From Nocardia terrae (GTDB lineage Bacteria > Actinomycetota > Actinomycetes > Mycobacteriales > Mycobacteriaceae), in assembly GCF_009760405.1 (NCBI RefSeq), contig NZ_WRPP01000002.1, forward strand, positions 186,001 to 250,000: 64,000 nucleotides of DNA. Direction: 5' to 3'. Of the stretch, positions 8,010 to 15,810 are shown piece by piece; position 1 is the stretch's first letter, and every line of letters begins with the position of its first letter. Position numbers and translations under genes: made by a program. The notes below the pieces were generated by a model. The model saw nothing but the letters and a program-made list of their open reading frames with translations, made no database searches and was not told the DNA's origin.

Positions 8010-9068
8010 TCAGTCGCCGGTGGCGGCGGGTTCGTCGAGTCCGGCGACGAGGTCGAGGGCCTGGGCCAGATTGGCCAGTTTCGCGTCGAGGGTGTCGCCC
8101 GCCGGGTAGAGGCGGACGGTGTCCACGCCGACGTCGCTCCAGGTTCGGAGCCGGCGCTTCACCATGTCCGCGGTACCGATCAGGGTGGTGGCGAGCACCA
8201 TGTCGTCGGTGACGAGGGCGGTCGCGCCCTCGCGGTCACCGGACTGCCAGCGTTCGCGGATCTCCTCGGTGACGTCGGCCCAGCCCTGGCGGGCGTAGGC
8301 GGCGTTGTAGAAGTTGGTCGAGGCGGTGCCCATGCCGCCGATGCTGAAGGCCAGCTCCAGTTTTCGGCCCGCGATGTGGCGGGTGACCGCTTCCTCGTCG
8401 TCGAAGATCGCGACCTCCGCGCCCTGGCAGACGTCGATGTCGGCGCGGGTGCGGCCCGCGGATTTCAGGCCCGCGTCGAGGTGGTCGAAGTAGGCGTCGG
8501 AACCCTCGGGGACGAAGCTGGTGCCGAGCCAGCCGTCGGCCAGTTGTCCGGTGAGCTCCAGCATCCTGGGGGACATGCTGGCGATGTAGATGGGGATGTC
8601 GGGGTTGGCGGGCATGGACAAGCGCATCGGTTTGCTGTTGCCGTCCAACGGGATTCGGATGGCGTCGCCCTGGAAGGAGATTTTCTCCCCGGACCAGGCC
8701 CGTCGGATCACGGTGATCGTCTCCCGCATGCGGGTCAGGGCGCGTGCGAACGGGACGCCGTGCAGGCCCTCCATCACCTGGGGACCCGAGGCGCCCAAAC
8801 CGAGGAGGAATCGGCCCCCCGAGAGATCGGCCAGGGTGAGCGCCGCTTGTGCGATGGCGACCGGGGAGCGGGTGCCGAGCTGGATGATGCCGGAGCCCAA
8901 CAGGATTCGCTCGGTGCGCGCGGCGAGGTAGCCCAGCGCCGAAGGGGCGTCGGACCCCCACGCCTCGGCGACCCAGCACAGATCCAGGCCCATGGTCTCG
9001 GCCTCGCGGACGAAGGCGACGACCTGCTGGGTGTCACGGGAGAACTCGACGGTGGTGGCGGTGCGCAT
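8010..9068 (-). CDS. LLM class F420-dependent oxidoreductase
   Basis: Luciferase-like monooxygenase-fold enzyme of 352 residues (TIM barrel). Typical features are WVAEAWGSDAPSALGYLA, an ILLGSGIIQLGTRSPV strand and the SGGRFLLGLGASGPQV motif seen in F420-dependent members. The start ATG 9068 is chosen because it overlaps the upstream TGA (TGATG), giving coupled translation with the SRPBCC gene. A longer reading frame upstream is only the antisense-free extension through that gene. The substrate is unknown; the paired SRPBCC protein hints at a hydrophobic ligand. Confidence 0.85.
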   Translation of the reverse strand: MRTATTVEFSRDTQQVVAFVREAETMGLDLCWVAEAWGSDAPSALGYLAARTERILLGSGIIQLGTRSPVAIAQAALTLADLSGGRFLLGLGASGPQVMEGLHGVPFARALTRMRETITVIRRAWSGEKISFQGDAIRIPLDGNSKPMRLSMPANPDIPIYIASMSPRMLELTGQLADGWLGTSFVPEGSDAYFDHLDAGLKSAGRTRADIDVCQGAEVAIFDDEEAVTRHIAGRKLELAFSIGGMGTASTNFYNAAYARQGWADVTEEIRERWQSGDREGATALVTDDMVLATTLIGTADMVKRRLRTWSDVGVDTVRLYPAGDTLDAKLANLAQALDLVAGLDEPAATGD

Positions 9069-9583
9069 CAGCGGACACCTGCCTCGGCGCGGCGCTTGAT
9101 CTCGGCGACCACGTGCCGCATGGCCGACTCGAACTCGCGCATGCGCACGAAGACGATCTTCTCTTCCTTCTCGGGCATGGCGTCGATGGCCTTGCTGAGC
9201 CCGGACCGCCCGGGACCCATGCGAACCCACTGCCGCAGCGTGGTGCCGCCGTTCTCGGCTTCGAGAGTGAAACGCCAGGTGGCGGTGGGGGTTTCGGGAT
9301 CGTTGACCGCCCAGGCGAAGACGGACGGCGGATTCCATTCCACGACATGGGAAGTCGTGGACCATTCACCGAGTGCCTCGTGTCGGCTGGTGCCGACGAA
9401 CGTAGCGCCTACGCCGGGTGGCGTGTCGGGCGAAACCCAGTGCGCCGCTTGAAGTTCCTGGCTCAACTCGGGCATCAGGCCGATGTCGGAGACGAGCTCC
9501 CACACCGCCTCCGGGGCGGCGTCGATCCAGATCTCCGCCTGCGCCGTCGGCCCGTCGGCGTACTTCGCGCCGGTCCACTCCAT
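9068..9583 (-). CDS. SRPBCC family (polyketide cyclase/START-like) protein
   Basis: A 171-residue protein of the SRPBCC fold: an N-terminal strand followed by APEAVWELVSDIGLMPEL, a central sheet (ATWRFTLEAENGGTTLRQWVRM) and a long C-terminal helix. Such proteins enclose a hydrophobic ligand pocket and occur in lipid or polyketide handling. It is translated just ahead of the LLM oxidoreductase, overlapping by one base, and behind the HxlR regulator, so the three probably form one unit. Confidence 0.8.
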   Translation of the reverse strand: MEWTGAKYADGPTAQAEIWIDAAPEAVWELVSDIGLMPELSQELQAAHWVSPDTPPGVGATFVGTSRHEALGEWSTTSHVVEWNPPSVFAWAVNDPETPTATWRFTLEAENGGTTLRQWVRMGPGRSGLSKAIDAMPEKEEKIVFVRMREFESAMRHVVAEIKRRAEAGVR

Positions 9584-9642
9584 GCGTCACCTCGCTGTGA
9601 ATGTCGCTGCTCGCAAGGATGGTTACATAAATAGACTAAGCA

Positions 9643-9648
9643 GGTCAA
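9643..9648 (-). promoter_or_regulatory. Possible promoter -35 box upstream of the SRPBCC gene
   Basis: Reading the minus strand, TTGACC (9648-9643) lies upstream of an AT-rich tract with a weak TAACCA -10 candidate about 17 bases on. This is the only AT-rich stretch between the HxlR gene and the SRPBCC gene, so a promoter or an HxlR site for the enzyme pair is plausible. No clear inverted repeat was found. Confidence 0.25.
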
Positions 9649-9657
9649 CGCCAAGTT

Positions 9658-10167
9658 TTACTTGGCTTCCTGCCGGGCGAACCGGGCCTGGATATCGGGC
9701 CGCGCGCGCAACCGCTCGGGATAGCCGGGACCCATGCGCAGCCGTGACTCCTCGATCGGCACCGGCTGATCGCAGTGCTCGCACACCACCTTGAGCTGGG
9801 TGTCGTGACCGCACGCGGTGTGGTTGAGCACCACCGGCGGCCCGTCCTCGTCGGCCAGCCAGCGGTCACCCCAGCGCGACATCACCAGCAGCACGTCCCA
9901 GAAGTCGCGCCCCTTCTCGGTGAGCACGTACTCGTACCAGACGGGTTCGGAGTGATACGGCCGCTTTTCGAGCAATCCCTCCTCCACCAGCCGCCGCAGC
10001 CGGTCGCTGAGGGTATTGCGCGCGATCCCCAGCTCCTGCTGGAACTCGTCGAATCGCCGCACCCCGTAGAACGCCTCGCGCAGCACCAGTGGAGTCCACC
10101 AGTCCCCGAGCAGATCCATGGTCCGGGCCACCGAACAGGGCCACCCGGCGAAGGACGTACGCTTCAT
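9658..10167 (-). CDS. HxlR family winged-helix transcriptional regulator
   Basis: Regulator of 169 residues with the HxlR/MarR-like winged helix: CSVARTMDLLGDWWTPLVLREAFYG and FDEFQQELGIARNTLSDRL with L-x3-GLLEKRPY in the wing. The C-terminal part holds a CGHD...CEHC pair that may bind metal, a feature of a subset of these regulators. It is 74 bases upstream of, and on the same strand as, the SRPBCC/LLM pair, which it probably controls. Confidence 0.87.
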   Translation of the reverse strand: MKRTSFAGWPCSVARTMDLLGDWWTPLVLREAFYGVRRFDEFQQELGIARNTLSDRLRRLVEEGLLEKRPYHSEPVWYEYVLTEKGRDFWDVLLVMSRWGDRWLADEDGPPVVLNHTACGHDTQLKVVCEHCDQPVPIEESRLRMGPGYPERLRARPDIQARFARQEAK

Positions 10168-10188
10168 CCCCCGAGAATACTGGTCGGC

Positions 10189-10770
10189 TCACCCGGCCCG
10201 GTGCTGCCGAATCAATTCGGCCGCCATGGCCTTCGCGCGCCGCGCCGCGTGCCGATCGCCCTCCGCGGCGGCCACGATCGAGCCTTTCATCAGGATGTGC
10301 CAGCTGCGCGCGAAATTGTCGATATCCGACAGCCCCGCGCGTTCGGCGCGGGCCGAGACGATATCGCGAATGGTCTGCAGATGTTCGATGCCCGCCCGCC
10401 CGAGCGGATGGTCCGCGCCCATTTCCAGCAGCACATTGATGAACAGGCAGGCGTTGAAATCGGCTGCGGCGAACCATTCGTCGAAGACATCGAAAATCGC
10501 CAGCAACTGTTCCTCGGGCGTGGTCCCGCGCAGCCGCGACTGTTCCTCGATGAGCCCGAAGGTCCACAGCCGCTCACGGCGGTCGAGCACCACCGCTACC
10601 AGCTCGTCCAATGTCGGAAAGTGCTCGTACAGAGTGGATTTCGAGACTCCCGCGCGGTCGGCGATCATGTCGGCGGTCACCGCGCGCACCCCTGTGCAGG
10701 TATAGAGCTCGTACGCGGCGCGAACGAGCCGGTCACGAATTCCGACAACCGTGTTCGGGGTGGTCGTCAT
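10189..10770 (-). CDS. TetR family transcriptional regulator
   Basis: A 193-residue TetR-type repressor. The N-terminal helix-turn-helix is clear (TADMIADRAGVSKSTLYEHFPTLDELV, about residues 31-58), followed by a helical ligand domain. It lies 28 bases downstream of the secreted-protein gene on the same strand and is probably co-transcribed with it. The 18-bp palindrome at 11595-11612, upstream of that gene, is a likely binding site. Confidence 0.87.
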   Translation of the reverse strand: MTTTPNTVVGIRDRLVRAAYELYTCTGVRAVTADMIADRAGVSKSTLYEHFPTLDELVAVVLDRRERLWTFGLIEEQSRLRGTTPEEQLLAIFDVFDEWFAAADFNACLFINVLLEMGADHPLGRAGIEHLQTIRDIVSARAERAGLSDIDNFARSWHILMKGSIVAAAEGDRHAARRAKAMAAELIRQHRAG

Positions 10771-10798
10771 CTCTGAATTCTAGTCGCCCGACCGCCCT

Positions 10799-11524
10799 TC
10801 AGAGCGAACATGCGAGTGCGGAAGTACCGGTGGAATGGACGAATTCGCGGTCGCCATAGACGACGGCATCGGAATTCCATGCCGCGCCCAGACCGGTCAC
10901 GAAGTCGCGGACCAGTGTCATATCGCCGCGATCGGCCACCAGGATGAGCGAACCGTCCTGGGTGACCGATCCGCCACCGAGTTTGTCGCGCACCACGGGA
11001 TCGGCGATGAGAGCGTCGTGGAAACGGGCGCGGTCGATACCCGGCACGGTGACGGTGAACCCATTGGCGCGCGAGTCCTCGCCCGGCAGGTATTCGAACG
11101 TCAGCACCGATTCCTGGTTGTCGCGCACCCGGATGTCGTCGGCCACCCAGCACAGATTCTTGAAATCGGTGCAGGCCAACTGGAATCGGCGGGAGCGCTC
11201 ATAGGTGGTGGTGCCCGAGTCCGAAGACCAGAACACCCCGTCGAGCAGTTGCGACCCGACCGGCAACGCGAGTTCGGTGAGCGCGGTCGCGTTCACTTCC
11301 AGCTCGAACAGCGACAACTGATCCGACAGTCGCGGATCGGCGGGATCGGTGATGGTGGCGGTGTTGTTGGTGGCGAACATTTCCGCCGTGGGCTGGGTCG
11401 GATTCCCGGGAACGCACGACGCCGGGCCGTACGCCCGCGCGGGCGTGGCGGCCGGACCGATGGCGACGGCACCCGAGATCACGAGGGCAGCGGCCAGAGC
11501 AGCGGTGATGCGGACGGTGATCAT
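10799..11524 (-). CDS. Secreted hypothetical protein
   Basis: A 241-residue protein with a clear Sec signal peptide: a short basic start (MITVR), an Ala/Val-rich core and a cleavage site after ATPARA (about residue 31). The mature part contains four cysteines (SCVPG, QLACTD, NLCWV, ALACSL) that could form two disulfides outside the cell. I recognise no domain. ATG 11524 is chosen because it puts the signal peptide at the N-terminus; an upstream ATG (11566) would add 14 Arg-rich residues. It probably shares a transcript with the TetR gene. Confidence 0.7.
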   Translation of the reverse strand: MITVRITAALAAALVISGAVAIGPAATPARAYGPASCVPGNPTQPTAEMFATNNTATITDPADPRLSDQLSLFELEVNATALTELALPVGSQLLDGVFWSSDSGTTTYERSRRFQLACTDFKNLCWVADDIRVRDNQESVLTFEYLPGEDSRANGFTVTVPGIDRARFHDALIADPVVRDKLGGGSVTQDGSLILVADRGDMTLVRDFVTGLGAAWNSDAVVYGDREFVHSTGTSALACSL

Positions 11525-11594
11525 CTCTCCAAGTCTGGACCTCGCGCGTGCGGACCGGAACCCCATCGCGTCCTGTGACCTGCGCCGCGATCCT

Positions 11595-11612
11595 TGACTG
11601 AAAATTCAGTCA
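11595..11612. promoter_or_regulatory. Palindromic operator, probably for a TetR regulator
   Basis: TGACTGAA-AA-TTCAGTCA has two perfect 8-base arms around AA. It lies between the divergent secreted-protein gene (start 11524) and the deiminase gene (start 11743). The size and symmetry suit a TetR dimer; TetR genes lie on both sides (10189-10770 and 12907-13482). Confidence 0.55.
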
Positions 11613-11742
11613 GGATTATCGTCTGCGGTGCCCGCTTCGGGGTCGTCATGTGCGGACGGCCGCTCTACCTGCGGCTTTATCGGTTTCAGCGCGCCGCCGA
11701 GGGAAACGCCGCGCCGGGCCACCCACACGAGGAGACATCGAG

Positions 11743-12873
11743 ATGGAACGACGCGGATTCGTGCGATCGGGGATATTGACCATGGGCGGGCTGCTGCTCG
11801 CGGGCTGCGACGGGCCGATCTCGTCGTGGTTCAGCGGCGACTCGAGCGCGTCCAAGCCCGCCGACGGCCGCGACTGGGTGATGCCCGATGAGGGCGCGCC
11901 GCACAAGCGCACCTGGATGGCCTTCGGTGCGAGCGAGGCCATCTGGGGCAAGCAGCTGCTGCCGCAGGTCCGTCAGAACCTGGCCCTGATCGCCGCCACC
12001 ATCGCCCGCTTCGAGCCGGTGTCCATGCTGGTGCGCCAGGACGAGATCGACATGGCGCGCACTCTGCTCGGCGGCGCGAACGTCGAACTCATCGCCGCCG
12101 ACCTCGACGATCTGTGGATGCGCGACACCGGTCCGGTCTTCGTGAAGGGCAACGGCACCAAGGCCGGCGTGGACTTCAACTTCAACGGCTGGGGCGGCAA
12201 GCAGCAGCACAAACGGGACGCCGAGGTCGCCACCTTCGTCGACGGCCGCGCCGGGGTCGAGACCGTGCACACCGATCTGGTGCTCGAGGGCGGCGGCATC
12301 GAGGTGGACGGTGAGGGCACCGCGATCATCACCGAATCCTGTGTGCTGAACAACAATCGGAACCGGGGCTGGAAGAAGCCCGACGTGGAGGCCGAACTGC
12401 GCCATCTGCTCGGCATCGAGAAGGTGATCTGGCTGCCGGGCATCGCCGGGCACGACATCACCGACGGCCACACCGACTTCTACGCCCGCTTCGCCGGACC
12501 GGGCGTGGTGGTCGCCGGGCTCGACAACAACGAGGAGTCCTTCGACTACGACGTGACCCGCCGCCATCTCGACCTCCTGCACAATGCCACCGACGCGAAG
12601 GGTCGGCCGCTGCGGATCGAAACCCTCGAAGCGCCTTCGGAATTGCGCTACAAGGGCGCGGGCGACGACTTCGCGGCCGGATACATCAACTTCTACGTTT
12701 GCAACGGCGGCGTCATCGCCCCCGAATTCGGCGACCCCGAAACCGATTCGGCCGCACAGGCCACCCTGCAGCGCCTGTTCCCCGGCCGCCAGGTCGTGCA
12801 GATCAATATCGACGCCATCGCGGCGGGTGGTGGCGGCATCCACTGCACCACGCAACAAGAACCTGTCGACTGA
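11743..12873 (+). CDS. Agmatine deiminase family lipoprotein
   Basis: A 376-residue protein of the agmatine/peptidyl-arginine deiminase family, which hydrolyses guanidino groups, for example agmatine to N-carbamoylputrescine. Family motifs are LWMRDTGP, LEGGGIEVDGEGT, GHDITDGHTDFYARF and GGGGIHCTTQQ, with the predicted nucleophile C368. Unusually it is exported: the start carries a twin-arginine motif (RRGFVRSG) and a lipobox (LLLAGC, C22), predicting a Tat-exported lipoprotein. ATG 11743 has a good Shine-Dalgarno (GAGGAG). The next gene is a TetR regulator on the same strand. Confidence 0.85.
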   Translation: MERRGFVRSGILTMGGLLLAGCDGPISSWFSGDSSASKPADGRDWVMPDEGAPHKRTWMAFGASEAIWGKQLLPQVRQNLALIAATIARFEPVSMLVRQDEIDMARTLLGGANVELIAADLDDLWMRDTGPVFVKGNGTKAGVDFNFNGWGGKQQHKRDAEVATFVDGRAGVETVHTDLVLEGGGIEVDGEGTAIITESCVLNNNRNRGWKKPDVEAELRHLLGIEKVIWLPGIAGHDITDGHTDFYARFAGPGVVVAGLDNNEESFDYDVTRRHLDLLHNATDAKGRPLRIETLEAPSELRYKGAGDDFAAGYINFYVCNGGVIAPEFGDPETDSAAQATLQRLFPGRQVVQINIDAIAAGGGGIHCTTQQEPVD

Positions 12874-12891
12874 CCCTTGTGCCGGACACCC

Positions 12892-12897
12892 CTAAAG
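12892..12897 (+). promoter_or_regulatory. Probable -10 box of the TetR gene
   Basis: TAAAGT lies 9 bases before the GTG at 12907, with GAGG between them. It gives the regulator its own promoter in the 33-base gap after the deiminase gene. Confidence 0.35.
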
Positions 12898-12906
12898 TGA
12901 GGAATC

Positions 12907-13482
12907 GTGTCAGATCGTCGAATCCAGATCCTGGAAGCCGCCGTCCGAGTCATCGGACAGGACGGAGTCCGCGGGCTGCGGGTCGACAAGCTGGCCGCCG
13001 CCGCGGGGGTGTCCACCGCGCTCATCTACTACCACTTCAGGGATCGCGCGGGCATCCTGCGAGCTGCCTTGGAGCACATCAATCATCGGGCCGAGGCGTA
13101 TACCGACCGGGCCTTCGCCGACCTCGACGATCCGCGCGCGCAGGTCGAGAAGATGCTGCTGCTGGAGATCCAGGACGCCGACGAGGTGCGTGAGAACAGC
13201 GTCGCCTGGGGAGAACTGCGCGCCAGCGCGGTGTTCGATTCCGCACTGCGCGAACCACTTCGGTCCAACACCGACTCGTGGAACTCGGATGTGGAGACGC
13301 TGATCCTGCACGGTCAGGAAACCGGTTCCATCCCAATGGATCTCGACGCCTCCGCGGTAGCCGAACGCCTCACGGCCCTGGTCGAGGGCTTGAGCGAACG
13401 CTGGCACAGCGGTTCGCTCACCCTGGACCGGGCCCGGCGGCTGCTCACCGGCGCGATCGCCGCCGAACTCGGTGCGCGCTAG
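12907..13482 (+). CDS. TetR family transcriptional regulator
   Basis: A 191-residue TetR repressor. The DNA-binding region reads VDKLAAAAGVSTALIYYHFRDRAGIL (about residues 27-52), with the YYHF motif typical of the family. The C-terminal domain resembles the BetI-like TetR_C group (VEGLSERWHSGSLT). It follows the deiminase lipoprotein by 33 bases and may regulate it. GTG 12907 is used because the repeat of charged residues before the first helix begins there. Confidence 0.87.
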   Translation: MSDRRIQILEAAVRVIGQDGVRGLRVDKLAAAAGVSTALIYYHFRDRAGILRAALEHINHRAEAYTDRAFADLDDPRAQVEKMLLLEIQDADEVRENSVAWGELRASAVFDSALREPLRSNTDSWNSDVETLILHGQETGSIPMDLDASAVAERLTALVEGLSERWHSGSLTLDRARRLLTGAIAAELGAR

Positions 13483-13492
13483 CGGGTTTCGC

Positions 13493-13873
13493 TCAGATCT
13501 GCTCGCCCTGCTCGCGACGGCGGTCCACCTCGCGCTGGCGTTCGGCCTCCTGCCGCCGCGCCTCGGCCCGCTGCGATTCGGCGCGCTCGCGCAACCCGCG
13601 CAGGAACTCCTCGTCGGCCGCCGGATCCTGGGCGACATAGCGCCCGGGCCGGTCGTATTCGCCGTAGCGGGTGTTCGACTGCGGCCGACCCTCGTGGACC
13701 GGGCGGCCCAGGATCAGCCACAGCAGCCCGCCCAGCGTGGGCAGGAAGATGACGATCACCAGCCACAGACCCTTGGGCAGGTGGCGAATGCCGCCCTCGG
13801 GCGAGGTGATGATGTCGATCAGGCAGAACACCCACAGGCCCAGCGTGAGCAGTCCGACAGCCGCGTACGGCAT
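13493..13873 (-). CDS. Small membrane protein with PLD-nuclease N-terminal (PLDc_N) domain
   Basis: A 126-residue protein with two membrane segments (about 5-22 and 35-58) and a PLDc_N-like signature (LWVFCLIDIITSPEGGIRHLPKGLWLVIVIFLPTLGG, split by the turn), followed by a highly charged Arg/Glu helix to the C-terminus that is probably coiled coil. ATG 13873 has an AGGAGA Shine-Dalgarno; longer frames upstream lack one. The role is unknown. It converges on the TetR gene with 10 bases between the ends. Confidence 0.75.
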   Translation of the reverse strand: MPYAAVGLLTLGLWVFCLIDIITSPEGGIRHLPKGLWLVIVIFLPTLGGLLWLILGRPVHEGRPQSNTRYGEYDRPGRYVAQDPAADEEFLRGLRERAESQRAEARRQEAERQREVDRRREQGEQI

Positions 13874-13991
13874 CGCATTTCTCCTAGTACAGATCGGGTC
13901 GAGCATTCGACCCGGAATCCCCTCCACGGCCGGAAACGGCCTGCTCGGGGACTATACCGAAGAACCTGCGATCACCACTGCGCGCTCGGCC

Positions 13992-14339
13992 TCAGACCTT
14001 CTTCACCACGCTCGACTTCAGCTGCATCGCGCCGATCCCGTCCACCTTGCAATCGATATCGTGATCCCCGACACCCTGCACCAGGCGGATATTGCGAACC
14101 TTGGTGCCCGCCTTGATCCCGGTCGGGCTGCCCTTCACCTTGAGGGACTTGATCACGGTCACGGTGTCGCCGTCGGCGAGCACGTTGCCGACCGCGTCGC
14201 GGATCACGCCGTCGTCGGCGGCCGCGTCGGCGGCCTCGAGGGTCCACTCATGGGCGCACTCGGGGCAGGTCAGCAATCCGCCCACCTCGTAGGTGTATTC
14301 GCTGGCGCAGGCGGGGCACGGCGGCAGGGTGTCGGTCAC
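13992..14339 (-). CDS. yjdM: YjdM/PhnA-type zinc-ribbon protein
   Basis: A 115-residue protein with an N-terminal zinc ribbon (CPAC at about 8-11 and CPEC at about 25-28) and the PhnA C-terminal SH3-like domain ([25 protein letters not shown]). The family was once linked to alkylphosphonate uptake, but its function is unsettled. It is 9 bases upstream of the alpha/beta hydrolase gene on the same strand... the hydrolase precedes it in transcription, so the two are probably one transcript. Confidence 0.88.
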   Translation of the reverse strand: MTDTLPPCPACASEYTYEVGGLLTCPECAHEWTLEAADAAADDGVIRDAVGNVLADGDTVTVIKSLKVKGSPTGIKAGTKVRNIRLVQGVGDHDIDCKVDGIGAMQLKSSVVKKV

Positions 14340-14348
14340 GTCTGGTCC

Positions 14349-15152
14349 TTACTGCTTCAGGAAGTCGATGATGGTGCGGTTGACCTCATCGGGCTGTTCG
14401 AGATAGCCGTAGTGCCCGCACTTCTCGATCTCGACGAAGCGCGCACCCGGAATCGCGTCCGCCACCTCGCGGCCGAAAACCGGTGGCAGCATGCGATCGT
14501 CGGCGAATCCGACGACCAGGCTGGGCACGGTGATGCGGGCGTAGTCGGCAAGACGGTTGCGGGAGCGGTCCATTCGCATCTGGGCGAGCACACCCGGCGC
14601 GGGCTCCGCGCTCGCCGAGTACTCGAAGATGTCGAGCCACTGCTGGGCCTGATCGTCGGCCTCGAGGGTGGCGGGGGACAGGTTCAGCATGGCCTTGATG
14701 GCGGCCGCGTACTCCGGCGGCAGCTTGATGCCCTGCGTCGCCAGCGCCTGCTCACCCTTGCTCAGCGTGGCGGCGAGGGGATGCGGCCGCCCGGTGGTGG
14801 CCAGCATGACCGCCTTGCGCACCAGATCCGGCCGCGCCAGCGCGAGCTCCTGGGTGACCCGCGCGCCCAGCGAGGTGCCCACCACATAGGCCGGGCCGCC
14901 GAGCGATTCGATGAGCGCCGCGGTGTCGGCCACCAGGTCCTCGATGCGCATGCCGTGCGCGCTCTCCTCCGAGGGCGCGATGCCGCGATTGTCGAAGGTG
15001 GCGACCCGGAACCCGGCCTTCACCAGCGCCGGAACCTGATACGTCCGCCACACCCGCCCCGGGCTGCCGGTACCCATGACCAGCACGACCAGGGGTCCGT
15101 TGCCGGTGACGTCGTAGTTGAGGCGAATGCCGTTCAGCGTGGCGATGGGCAC
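14349..15152 (-). CDS. Alpha/beta hydrolase
   Basis: A 267-residue alpha/beta-hydrolase-fold enzyme. The nucleophile elbow is GTSLGA (about residue 93), the acid is in FADDRMLPP and the histidine is in KCGHYGYLEQP near the C-terminus. The oxyanion region is VMGTGSPGRVW. The substrate is unknown; esterase and chloroperoxidase-like members look alike. GTG 15152 is used because the first beta-strand (IATLNGIRLNYDV) begins there. It is divergent from the Ehr operon. Confidence 0.82.
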   Translation of the reverse strand: MPIATLNGIRLNYDVTGNGPLVVLVMGTGSPGRVWRTYQVPALVKAGFRVATFDNRGIAPSEESAHGMRIEDLVADTAALIESLGGPAYVVGTSLGARVTQELALARPDLVRKAVMLATTGRPHPLAATLSKGEQALATQGIKLPPEYAAAIKAMLNLSPATLEADDQAQQWLDIFEYSASAEPAPGVLAQMRMDRSRNRLADYARITVPSLVVGFADDRMLPPVFGREVADAIPGARFVEIEKCGHYGYLEQPDEVNRTIIDFLKQ

Positions 15153-15202
15153 GTGGGGTCTCTCTGTCGCGCGGTTCGAGGAACGACCGAACGTACCATG
15201 TG

Positions 15203-15232
15203 TGCGAAATTTACTTGTTTCATTGTTTCGCA
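15203..15232. promoter_or_regulatory. Inverted repeat upstream of the Ehr operon
   Basis: TGCGAAA (15203-15209) and TTTCGCA (15226-15232) are perfect 7-base arms in an AT-rich stretch between the divergent hydrolase and Ehr operons. A TGCTAAAC element follows at about 15257. It is a candidate operator for the ArsR regulator encoded at the far end of the operon. Confidence 0.35.
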
Positions 15233-15333
15233 AACAGTGGAACAGGGCGCGCGTATCTGCTAAACCTTCAAGCCGTGGGTGACGTACTCGTGAGGGTTGC
15301 ACTTCCCACCGTCCGAAGCGGGCGGTGACAGCC

Positions 15334-15810
15334 ATGGGCTGGTTGCGCACCATGCTGCGGATCGGCCGGGTGGCCGAGGCCGCGCCGGAACCGCCGCCCG
15401 CGGCGAAAACCCCTGCGGCGCTGCGGGGTTCACTGCAGCTGCGGCATGTGGACGTGGGCTCGTGCAATGGGTGCGAGATCGAGATCTCCGGTGCGTTCGG
15501 GCCGGTGTACGACGCCGAGCGCTACGGCGCGCGGCTGGTCGCCTCGCCCCGGCACGCCGACGGGCTGCTGGTCACCGGCGTGGTGACCCGCAATATGGCC
15601 GAGGCGCTGCGGCGCACCCACACCGCGACGCCCACGCCGAACGTGGTGATCGCCTGTGGCGACTGCGCTTTGCACAAGGGCCTTTTCGCCGATGCGTACG
15701 GCGTGGTCGGGGCGGTGCGCGACCTGGTCGACGTGGACGTGGAGATCCCCGGCTGCCCGCCCCCGCCGGAAGCGATCGTGGCCGCGCTGCGCTCGGTGAC
15801 CGGCCGATGA
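15334..15810 (+). CDS. NuoB/hydrogenase small-subunit-like Fe-S protein (Rv0082-like)
   Basis: A 158-residue protein related to NuoB and the small subunits of group 4 [NiFe] hydrogenases. Cysteines for a proximal [4Fe-4S] cluster are present: SCNGC (about 43/46), CGDC (about 107/110) and GCPPPP (about 141). It would sit on the cytoplasmic side of the membrane complex encoded downstream, next to the large subunit. ATG 15334 is preferred over GTG 15325. It opens a six-gene run joined by 4-base ATGA overlaps, in the same order as M. tuberculosis Rv0082-Rv0087. Confidence 0.85.
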   Translation: MGWLRTMLRIGRVAEAAPEPPPAAKTPAALRGSLQLRHVDVGSCNGCEIEISGAFGPVYDAERYGARLVASPRHADGLLVTGVVTRNMAEALRRTHTATPTPNVVIACGDCALHKGLFADAYGVVGAVRDLVDVDVEIPGCPPPPEAIVAALRSVTGR

